Below the pieces are notes generated by a model. The model did not search any database. It had not been told where the DNA came from and was given only the letters and a program-made list of their open reading frames with translations. A DNA stretch of 5,815 bases from Gammaproteobacteria bacterium (GTDB taxonomy: Bacteria > Pseudomonadota > Gammaproteobacteria > Xanthomonadales > Xanthomonadaceae), in contig JAPLSI010000080.1 of NCBI GenBank assembly GCA_026398715.1, positions 1-5,815 on the forward strand, read 5' to 3'. This document shows, one piece after another, positions 1 through 5,029 of the stretch. The first letter of the stretch is position 1; each line of letters starts with the position of its first letter. Position numbers and translations under genes: made by a program.

Positions 1-465
1 CGTCACGAAGCCGTCGCTGTTGCTGTCCAGCATCGCGAATGACGCAGTCAGTTCCGTGTTGCCGGCGGCTTCGGCCAGGCTGACGCGGCTGTCGGCGTCG
101 GCATCGAGCTTCACCCAGGCGTCGCGGGTCACCACGGCTGAGCGCGCAGCGGCATGTTGCTCGCCCTGGTTGGCATTGGCGGCGTAGAAGACGCGGTACT
201 CGACACTGGTCACGAAACCGTCCTTGTTGGCGTCGATCGTGGCGAAACGCGAAGCCAGGCCCGCATTGGCATTGGCTTCGGTGGTGCTGAGCTTGCCGTC
301 GCCATTGATGTCGGCAGCCTGCCACCAGTTGCCCTTGCCGTTCCCGACAGCCGTCTTGCTGGCCACCGCGTCGGAGGAACGCGGATCGGCCTGGGCAAAT
401 GCTGCAGGCGCGACGAGCGCGGCGCCAAGCGCCAGTGCGATCAGGTTGCGATTGAGTGCTTGCAT
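1..465 (-). CDS. Secreted EF-hand calcium-binding protein (C-terminus beyond the window)
   Basis: The minus frame is open from an ATG at 465 to the left edge, giving 155 residues without a stop, so the gene is 3'-truncated by the window. Residues 1-24 look like a Sec signal peptide: N5/R6 near the start, a hydrophobic core at 8-19, and an AFA cleavage site before Q25. Four EF-hand loops follow. Loop 1 is D52-N54-D56-K58-S60-E63, loop 2 is D78-N80-D82-F84-T86-E89, loop 3 is D121-D123-D125-R127-S129-E132, and loop 4 starts D147-N149-D151-F153-T155. All visible Ca2+ ligand positions are canonical; loop 3 has Ser instead of Gly at loop position 6. The loops form two pairs, each spaced 26 residues, with 43 residues between loops 2 and 3. 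An AAGGA box (473-477) lies 7 nt before the ATG. Role: a periplasmic or extracellular Ca2+ buffer or sensor by family knowledge; no enzyme domain is visible. The divergent neighbour is also exported, but a functional link is not shown. Confidence 0.88.
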   Translation of the reverse strand, partial: MQALNRNLIALALGAALVAPAAFAQADPRSSDAVASKTAVGNGKGNWWQAADINGDGKLSTTEANANAGLASRFATIDANKDGFVTSVEYRVFYAANANQGEQHAAARSAVVTRDAWVKLDADADSRVSLAEAAGNTELTASFAMLDSNSDGFVT

Positions 466-713
466 GGTGTCATCCTTGAATGAATGTAGCGCCGCTTCAT
501 GCGGGGCGAGCAGCACAGTGGCGTGCATCGCCTGTATCGACGCTGACCCTTGAAGTGAAGAGTGGCCGTGCCCGGGGAGGGCGCGGACCAGGCAAACGGC
601 ATTGCTGAATGCAAGGCAATCGGGTTTTTTGCACTCATATTTCATTCAGCGCCCATGCCTTGTACTGCACCCACGCGGCAAGACTTTCCTTGCCTGCCAC
701 CACGAGGAAGCAA
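466..713. other. Divergent intergenic region between two exported-protein genes
   Basis: This 248-bp region must carry the promoters of both divergent genes. The only AT-rich patch is about 623-646 and holds a -10-like CATATT (636-641, 4 of 6 consensus), which could drive the plus-strand gene with a leader of about 65 nt. No good -35 is visible; 613-618 matches 3 of 6. On the minus strand GATACA (complement of 533-538) is the best -10-like hexamer for the EF-hand gene. A small inverted repeat, ATTGC-10 nt-GCAAT (601-620), lies just upstream of the AT-rich patch. No small ORF or RNA gene is convincing here. Confidence 0.35.
704..710 (+). promoter_or_regulatory. Ribosome binding site fixing the start at 714
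   Basis: GAGGAAG precedes the ATG at 714-716, with GAGG ending 6 nt before it. This selects 714 over the in-frame upstream ATG at 609. It also places a signal peptide exactly at the new N-terminus, whereas the longer form would begin with 35 residues unlike any export signal. Confidence 0.7.
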
Positions 714-2087
714 ATGAACGCCACCATTCTCAATCGGACAATCCTGGCCGCCGTCATCGGCTCGGTGCTTGGGTTCGGTTTGGGTGCACCCATCCGTGCA
801 CACGCGCAGGACGCGTCAACCCAGGATCCGCAGACCAGCGAAGAAGACCAGTCCGAGCAGGCTCGTGGCCGCAAGAATCGCGAGCGGGCAGCGCGGGATG
901 CAGAGGCGGCCGAGGCCGCCCGTGTGAATGCCGACGCCGGCCGGACCAACGCCGACGCCGGTCGAGCCAACGCCGAAGCCAACCGTGCCGCGGCCGAGGA
1001 AAACCATGGTCGTGCCCAGGCCGAGGCTCGCCAGCGCGAAAACGAACAGCGCCAGGCCGAACAAGCCCAGCGCGTTGCCGAACAAGAGCGCGGAGCCCGT
1101 CGCGACGAGCGCCAGGAACAGTATCGCCAGCAGCAGGCGCAACAGGCCGCGCAGGCGGAACGTGAGGCCGCGCAGTCGCGTGAACAGCGCGAAGCTGCCG
1201 TCGAGCAGGCGCGTGAGCAACGCGAACGTGGCCTCGAGCAGGCGCGGCAGCAACAGGAACGCCAGGCCCGTGACCAGCAGGAACGCTCGCGCGACCGCCA
1301 GGACCGTTACTCGCCCGACCCGGTAGTGCGCCAGGATCCTCCCGCGCCCGTGGATCGTCGTGCGCCGATCGATCGATCGGAGCCCACCTACCGTGACCCC
1401 CAGCAGGCGGATCAACGCGAGGATCGTCGCGCCGACCGAGGTGACGATGGCCGCAACCAGGACGCCACCCGTCGTTACCAGTGGGGCGGCGAGTTGGAAA
1501 CCCAGCGCCGCATCCAGGAGCAGCGCAACCAGGCCGAGCGCTACCAGCGCGAGCAGCGGGCCGCGCAGGACCGTGCCCGCCGGGATGCGATCAACCTGCA
1601 GAACCAGCGTCGTACGTCGCAGTATCGCTATCAGCAGGACTACTACTCGCGACTGCGCCAGTATAACCAGCGCTACGACTGGCAGCGTTACGACTACAAC
1701 AACGACCCGTACTTCTACACGGCCCCGAGCTATCGCTACCAGCGTGACGGCAGGTACTACAGCATCAACCGCTATGCGGCGGACATGTTGCAGCAGGCCA
1801 TCAATTACGGTTATGCGGAAGGCATCCGTGCCGGCCGTGCCGACCGCTACGATGGCTGGCGCTACAGCTACCGGGATTCGTTCGCCTACATCGACGCGAG
1901 CTACGGCTACCGCGGCCTGTACGTGAGCCAGTTCGACTACAGGTACTACTTCCGCCAGGGCTTCCAGCGCGGCTACGAGGATGGCTACTACGGTCGCCGC
2001 CGCTATGGCCGCCAGTACAACGGATCGGATGCGCTGCTCGGTACCGTGCTGTCGCTGATCCTCAACCTGCAGCCGTATCGCTACTGA
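714..2087 (+). CDS. Exported Arg/Gln/Tyr-rich coiled-coil protein of unknown function
   Basis: I do not recognise this 457-residue protein. Residues 1-32 form a Sec signal peptide: N7/R8, hydrophobic 10-24, and AHA before Q32. Residues 64-98 are heptads, four of them in tandem from 71 (VNADAGR, TNADAGR, then two looser copies). Residues 99-195 are an uninterrupted Ala/Glu/Gln/Arg stretch expected to be a long charged helix or coiled coil. Residues 200-250 are Pro/Asp/Arg-rich and probably disordered. Residues 260-300 are a second Gln/Arg/Glu helix. Residues 301-457 are Tyr/Arg-rich (34 Tyr and 23 Arg in 157 residues), with Y-x-x-G-x-x-x-G patterns at 367-374 and 417-425 and a hydrophobic run at 440-452 just before the end. 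The protein has no Cys and one Lys (K54). It is a single gene closed by the terminator at 2121. A cell-envelope structural or nucleic-acid/polyanion-binding role would fit the composition but is conjecture. The uniform frame and codon bias support a real gene. Confidence 0.85.
   Translation: MNATILNRTILAAVIGSVLGFGLGAPIRAHAQDASTQDPQTSEEDQSEQARGRKNRERAARDAEAAEAARVNADAGRTNADAGRANAEANRAAAEENHGRAQAEARQRENEQRQAEQAQRVAEQERGARRDERQEQYRQQQAQQAAQAEREAAQSREQREAAVEQAREQRERGLEQARQQQERQARDQQERSRDRQDRYSPDPVVRQDPPAPVDRRAPIDRSEPTYRDPQQADQREDRRADRGDDGRNQDATRRYQWGGELETQRRIQEQRNQAERYQREQRAAQDRARRDAINLQNQRRTSQYRYQQDYYSRLRQYNQRYDWQRYDYNNDPYFYTAPSYRYQRDGRYYSINRYAADMLQQAINYGYAEGIRAGRADRYDGWRYSYRDSFAYIDASYGYRGLYVSQFDYRYYFRQGFQRGYEDGYYGRRRYGRQYNGSDALLGTVLSLILNLQPYRY
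924..1007 (+). repeat. Four tandem 21-nt (heptad) repeats inside the coiled-coil gene
   Basis: Units at 924-944, 945-965, 966-986 and 987-1007 encode VNADAGR, TNADAGR, ANAEANR and AAAEENH (residues 71-98). The first two units differ at only a few bases and the last two are progressively diverged. The preceding EAAEAAR (residues 64-70) may be an older copy. The period equals one coiled-coil heptad, so it suggests growth by small in-frame duplications. Confidence 0.75.
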
Positions 2088-2120
2088 TCGAATCGTTCCA
2101 TTCGATTTGCCAGAAACAGG

Positions 2121-2149
2121 AAAACGCCCGGCTTGCCGGGCGTTTTTTT
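2121..2149 (+). terminator. Intrinsic (Rho-independent) terminator
   Basis: The hairpin has arms AAAACGCCCGG (2121-2131) and CCGGGCGTTTT (2136-2146) around a CTTG loop. A run of seven T (2143-2149) follows, partly paired with the A run. It lies 34 nt after the stop of the coiled-coil protein gene and ends that transcript. The A run on the other side is only four bases, so termination on the minus strand would be weak, and no minus-strand gene ends here. Confidence 0.93.
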
Positions 2150-2195
2150 GCGTCCGTCGCGCTCGATGGAACGGACGAAACGGGTACCGGGCTGC

Positions 2196-2201
2196 TAGAG
2201 T
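2196..2201 (+). promoter_or_regulatory. Candidate -10 box for a leaderless dioxygenase mRNA
   Basis: TAGAGT (4 of 6 matches to TATAAT, including T1, A2 and T6) ends 8 nt before the ATG at 2210. No clear Shine-Dalgarno sequence is present. With this spacing transcription would start at or next to the ATG, giving a leaderless mRNA. The -35 region is poor: CGGACG at 2172-2177, 18-nt spacing, 3 of 6 matches. Confidence 0.4.
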
Positions 2202-2209
2202 CGCGAGCC

Positions 2210-2950
2210 ATGGAAACACCTTCCGAAGCCCTCGAAGTCCACGAAGACGCCATCGCTGCCGCAGTGGCCACCCAAGGCTATGCCTTCGTGCCCGGGTCCA
2301 GGCTGCGCGCGCGGCTGGAAGACTACGGATCGCTGCGCGACTGGCCTGCCTTCGCCGACAGCTGGAACCAGTTGCCGGTGGACACCTACATGGCGGACCA
2401 GGGTCGCTACCGCCGTCGTCGCCACGCGGTATACGCCATCGACTGGCACGGGAAGATCCAACGCCAGCCGCACCAGCCGCACTTCCAGGCCATTGACTAC
2501 AATCCACTGAACGGCGGCATCGAACGCTGGTTCGAACCCGTGCTGCCACAGATCGGCGCCGGCGATACGATGCAGGCGGTGCTGCGTTTTTGCAGCGAGG
2601 TTTTTTCGGTGGTTGCCGGGCAGGCCGCGATCGCATGGCAGGTGGAAGTGCACCAGTTCAGGATCGAGGCACAGGCGGGCGAGCCGGGCCTGCCCACGCC
2701 GGAGGGGATGCACCGCGATGGCGTGGACTACGTGCTGGTGCTGCTGGTAAGGCGCTGCAACATCGACAGCGGCACGACGCTCGTGGGCAACCCCTCGGGC
2801 GCGTTTGAAAGCAGTTTCACCCTGGTCGATCCCTTCGATGCCGCGCTGGTGGACGACCACCGGGTCTACCACGGCGTCACGGCGGTGGAAGCGCTCGATC
2901 CTTCGGTGCCGGCCTATCGCGACGTGCTGGTGGTGACGCTGAAGCGGTAG
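2210..2950 (+). CDS. 2-oxoglutarate/Fe(II)-dependent dioxygenase, PF10014-like (probable free amino acid hydroxylase)
   Basis: The 246-residue protein resembles the 2OG-Fe dioxygenase family that includes the Bacillus thuringiensis L-isoleucine 4-hydroxylase. These cytoplasmic enzymes couple oxidative decarboxylation of 2-oxoglutarate to hydroxylation (or Met sulfoxidation) of free amino acids. The facial triad is visible as H168-x-D170 in the segment PEGMHRDGVDYV and the distal H221 in RVYHGVT. R237, 16 residues after H221, is the likely 2-oxoglutarate carboxylate ligand. The segment NIDSGTTLV (184-192) is also typical of the double-stranded beta-helix core. There is no signal peptide. The start at 2210 is chosen because the family N-terminus follows it directly and a -10-like box lies just upstream. 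The gene stands alone, downstream of a terminator and convergent with the Gre-like gene after a 9-bp gap. The amino acid substrate cannot be read from the sequence. Confidence 0.85.
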   Translation: METPSEALEVHEDAIAAAVATQGYAFVPGSRLRARLEDYGSLRDWPAFADSWNQLPVDTYMADQGRYRRRRHAVYAIDWHGKIQRQPHQPHFQAIDYNPLNGGIERWFEPVLPQIGAGDTMQAVLRFCSEVFSVVAGQAAIAWQVEVHQFRIEAQAGEPGLPTPEGMHRDGVDYVLVLLVRRCNIDSGTTLVGNPSGAFESSFTLVDPFDAALVDDHRVYHGVTAVEALDPSVPAYRDVLVVTLKR

Positions 2951-2959
2951 CGATCCCGA

Positions 2960-3478
2960 TCAGGATCCCGGGGCCTCGTGCCCGAAGTCGATTTCGGTAA
3001 CTTCAACGTTCGCGTTCCCATCGGCCCGCCGCCAGGACACATGGTCTCCGACCCGGGCGCCCATCAGTGCGTGCGCCAGGGGCGAGACCCAACTGAGCAA
3101 TCCGCGATCGGGATCGGCTTCGTCTTCGCCGACGATGCGATAGCGGCTGCGCCGGTCGTCTTCCTCCAACACTTCCACCGTCGCGCCGAAGCCGACCTTG
3201 TCGCGTGCGGCATCACGCGGATTGACCGGAATGGCGCTGTCGAGTCGCGAGCGAAGCCAGCGGACATGACGCTCGAGGTATTCGCGCTCCAGGCCGGCAT
3301 CGGCGTCGAGTTGCGCCAGGCGGAATTGCGCATCGGCCAATCGCGCCTGCAGCTGCCCCAATCCCCGGGCCGTCACGAAGTTGTCGTGCGGACTGACGGG
3401 AAGTTCGGGAAGTCTTTCCTGGAAGTCGCCAGGGGCGCCCGATGCTCCGGAGGCCGCGCCGGCATGTACCGATGGCAT
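2960..3478 (-). CDS. GreA/GreB-family transcription elongation factor with shortened coiled coil
   Basis: This 172-residue protein has a Gly/Ala/Ser-rich N-terminus (1-20), a linker ending in LPVSPHDNFVT (27-36), a coiled coil at about 37-81, and the Gre C-terminal FKBP-like domain at about 95-165. Marks of that domain include SRYRIVGEDEADP, GLLSWVSPLAHALMG and RVGD. Gre factors bind the RNA polymerase secondary channel, and GreA/GreB use acidic residues at the coil tip (motif GDxxEN) to stimulate cleavage of backtracked RNA. Here the coil is about 20 residues shorter than in E. coli GreA/GreB and that motif is missing. Short-coil Gre relatives, and Rnk, are known, so a channel-binding but non-cleaving or differently acting factor is likely. 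The ATG at 3478 is chosen for its AAGGGA box (8-nt spacing); an in-frame TTG at 3538 would add 20 low-complexity residues. It lies 84 nt downstream of pyrC on the same strand, probably cotranscribed. Confidence 0.8.
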   Translation of the reverse strand: MPSVHAGAASGASGAPGDFQERLPELPVSPHDNFVTARGLGQLQARLADAQFRLAQLDADAGLEREYLERHVRWLRSRLDSAIPVNPRDAARDKVGFGATVEVLEEDDRRSRYRIVGEDEADPDRGLLSWVSPLAHALMGARVGDHVSWRRADGNANVEVTEIDFGHEAPGS

Positions 3479-3486
3479 GGACGGTG

Positions 3487-3492
3487 TCCCTT
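3487..3492 (-). promoter_or_regulatory. Ribosome binding site of the Gre-like gene
   Basis: On the minus strand AAGGGA lies 8 nt before the ATG at 3478-3476. It decides the start in favour of this ATG rather than the upstream in-frame TTG at 3538. Confidence 0.65.
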
Positions 3493-3562
3493 GGGCGCTC
3501 GGGTAACCGGACGGATACCCTCGTCTGGATGAACGCAATCGGGCGCCCAGTTCGGACTTCGG

Positions 3563-4606
3563 CTAGCCGTCCAGCAGGCTCCAGCCGATGGTCTCGCCGG
3601 CCCGCATCGGGACCAGGGTGGCCGCAGCCAGCGGCAACTCCTCGGGCACCCGCCAGGGCCGCCTGGCCAGGGTGATCGTCTCAGTATTGCGAGCGAGGCC
3701 GTAGAAGTCGGGTCCGTGGAAACTGGCAAAGGCTTCAAGCCGACCGATGGCGCCCACGGAATCGAACGCTTCCGCGTACAACTCGATGCCCGCATGCGCG
3801 GTATAGATTCCGGCGCATCCGCAGCCCGATTCCTTTGCGCTTTTCGCATGCGGTGCGCTGTCCGTCCCAAGGAAGAAGCGCGGGTTGCCCGAAGTAGCTG
3901 CATCCAGCAACGCCTGACGATGGCGTTCGCGCTTCACGACAGGCAGGCAATAGGCATGCGGCCGCAGTCCGCCGCGAAACAGCGCGTTGCGGTTGAGCAG
4001 CAGGTGGTGCGCGGTCAGCGTAGCGGCGACGCCCGGCCTTGCGCTGGTGACGAAGTCGATGCCTTCGCGGGTGGTCACGTGTTCCAGCACGAGCTTGAGC
4101 TGCGGAAAGGCGTCGACGAGGCGCTGCAGGTGGCGTTCGATGAAGACCGCTTCGCGGTCGAACACGTCAACGTCCGCATCGGTCACTTCGCCATGCAGCA
4201 GCAGCGGTAGCCCGACGTCCTGCATCGCTTCGAATACGGCATCGCAGCGGGCCAGGTCGGTCACGCCCGATTGGGAATTGGTGGTTGCGCCGGCCGGGTA
4301 ATACTTCACGGCATGCACGTGGCCGCTGGCCTTCGCCGCGCGAATCTCGGCGGGCGTGGTCGCCTCGGTCAGGTATAGCGTCATCAGGGGCTCGAAGCGC
4401 ATGCCCGCCGGCAGCGCCGCAAGGATCCGATCCCGATAGGCCAGAGCGTCGTCGATGTTGCGCACCGGCGGCAACAGGTTGGGCATGACGATCGCGCGGG
4501 CGAAGCGACGGGCGGTGTCGGGAAGTACCGCGGCCAGGCTGTCGCCGTCGCGCAGGTGCAGGTGCCAGTCGTCGGGACGGGCCAGGGTCAGGGTGTCGGG
4601 GCTCAT
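3563..4606 (-). CDS. pyrC: Dihydroorotase, class II (PyrC)
   Basis: This 347-residue enzyme catalyses reversible cyclisation of N-carbamoyl-L-aspartate to L-dihydroorotate, the third step of de novo pyrimidine synthesis, in the cytoplasm. Length and motifs match E. coli PyrC (348 aa), shifted by one residue. Zinc ligands are H15 and H17 ([11 protein letters not shown]) with R19 for substrate. K101 in [12 protein letters not shown] is the expected carboxylated bridging lysine. H138 (LLLHGEV) and H176 (LEHVTT) are further ligands, and D249 (GTDSAPH) is the catalytic base with H253 nearby. The flexible-loop threonines T108/T109 are present. The protein appears complete and functional. It is the first gene of a minus-strand unit followed by the Gre-like gene, and its ATG sits directly behind a -10-like box, implying a leaderless mRNA. 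No pyrimidine-type attenuator is visible upstream because there is no leader. Confidence 0.97.
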   Translation of the reverse strand: MSPDTLTLARPDDWHLHLRDGDSLAAVLPDTARRFARAIVMPNLLPPVRNIDDALAYRDRILAALPAGMRFEPLMTLYLTEATTPAEIRAAKASGHVHAVKYYPAGATTNSQSGVTDLARCDAVFEAMQDVGLPLLLHGEVTDADVDVFDREAVFIERHLQRLVDAFPQLKLVLEHVTTREGIDFVTSARPGVAATLTAHHLLLNRNALFRGGLRPHAYCLPVVKRERHRQALLDAATSGNPRFFLGTDSAPHAKSAKESGCGCAGIYTAHAGIELYAEAFDSVGAIGRLEAFASFHGPDFYGLARNTETITLARRPWRVPEELPLAAATLVPMRAGETIGWSLLDG

Positions 4607-4640
4607 GACGGCAGTTTAATGCACGATTACACTGCCGTGA
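4605..4640. promoter_or_regulatory. Symmetric divergent promoter / near-palindrome between pyrC and the VOC gene
   Basis: ACGGCAGTTTAA (4608-4619) and TTACACTGCCGT (4627-4638) form an inverted repeat matching at 11 of 12 positions around a 7-nt spacer, centred on 4623. Each arm contains a -10-like box. TAAACT on the minus strand (complement of 4613-4618) is followed by 6 nt and the pyrC ATG. TACACT on the plus strand (4628-4633) is preceded at 17 nt by ATGACG (4605-4610, 4 of 6 matches to TTGACA). The minus-strand -35 position is GTCACG (complement of 4636-4641, 3 of 6). The two promoters overlap almost fully, so they should compete for polymerase. The arms extend beyond the -10 boxes (GCCGT), so an operator for a dimeric regulator is also possible. 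Confidence 0.6.
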
Positions 4641-4660
4641 CCTACCGACGGAGCTTCCCG

Positions 4661-5029
4661 ATGATTGGCTATGTGACCCTGGGCACCAACGACCTGCCGC
4701 GTGCGGCTGCCTTCTACGATGCGCTGCTGGGCGAGATGGGCGCGACGCGTTTCATGGAGTTCGACACCTTCGTCGCCTGGGCCGTGACGCCGGAGTCGCC
4801 CGGCCTGGCCCTGACCAAGCCGTTCAACGGCAACGCAGCCACGGTAGGCAACGGCGTGATGGTCGCGCTGGAAGCGAAAGACCCGGCGATGGTGGACCGC
4901 ATGTACAACAAGGCCATGTCGCTCGGCGCGACCGACGAAGGCCCGGCGGGCCCCCGCGGCGACAACTTCTACGCGGGTTATTTCCGCGATCCGGACGGCA
5001 ACAAGCTCAGTTTCTTCTGCATGTCCTGA
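4661..5029 (+). CDS. Small VOC / glyoxalase-fold protein
   Basis: This single-domain cytoplasmic protein has 122 residues, the usual size for one vicinal-oxygen-chelate domain made of two beta-alpha-beta-beta-beta modules. The first module begins GYVTLGTNDLPRAAAFYDALL (3-23) and the second ends YFRDPDGNKLSFF (107-119), the classic VOC C-terminal signature. In metal-dependent members a His sits in the first strand (typically HV) and a Glu follows DPDGNxx. Here these places hold Y4 or neighbours and S117, so canonical glyoxalase I activity is doubtful and it may act as a binding protein or on another substrate. GGAG (4650-4653) lies 7 nt before the ATG. An in-frame GTG at 4637 is too close to the -10 box. 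It is divergent from pyrC, and its last 52 bp overlap the end of msrA on the other strand. Specific function unknown. Confidence 0.85.
   Translation: MIGYVTLGTNDLPRAAAFYDALLGEMGATRFMEFDTFVAWAVTPESPGLALTKPFNGNAATVGNGVMVALEAKDPAMVDRMYNKAMSLGATDEGPAGPRGDNFYAGYFRDPDGNKLSFFCMS

Noticed and set aside
601..630. The inverted repeat ATTGC/GCAAT followed by a T run, resembling a terminator.
   Set aside because: The stem is only 5 bp with a 10-nt loop and is separated from the T run by CGGG. No gene on the plus strand ends upstream of it in the window.
609..713. A 35-codon N-terminal extension of the coiled-coil protein gene from the ATG at 609.
   Set aside because: The ATG at 714 has a good ribosome binding site and begins directly with a signal peptide. 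The extension would bury that signal and contains three cysteine or cysteine-histidine residues unlike the rest of the protein.
1365..1380. The 16-bp perfect palindrome CCGATCGATCGATCGG.
   Set aside because: It lies inside the coding region and is a simple tetranucleotide repeat encoding Pro-Ile-Asp-Arg-Ser. There is no sign of a regulatory role.
816..2636. A 606-codon open frame on the minus strand.
   Set aside because: It runs antisense through the coiled-coil gene, across the terminator and into the dioxygenase gene. Its Ala/Leu/Val-rich product is what Arg, Gln, Glu and Tyr codons give when read in reverse in a GC-rich genome. It has no recognisable domain.
3479..3538. A TTG start at 3538 adding 20 residues to the Gre-like protein.
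   Set aside because: AAGGGA is correctly spaced for the ATG at 3478, and the added residues are low-complexity Ser/Gly/Pro/Tyr sequence.
3492..3549. The inverted repeat TGGGCGC/GCGCCCA in the pyrC to Gre-like gene gap.
   Set aside because: Seven GC-rich base pairs with a 44-nt loop are expected by chance in this composition, and no T run follows on the minus strand.
3716..4210. A 164-codon plus-strand frame opposite pyrC.
   Set aside because: It is the antisense shadow of pyrC, which carries all dihydroorotase motifs.
4637..4660. A GTG start at 4637 for the VOC protein.
   Set aside because: It is in frame but only 3 nt after the -10-like box. The ATG at 4661 has a GGAG site and begins at the usual VOC N-terminus.
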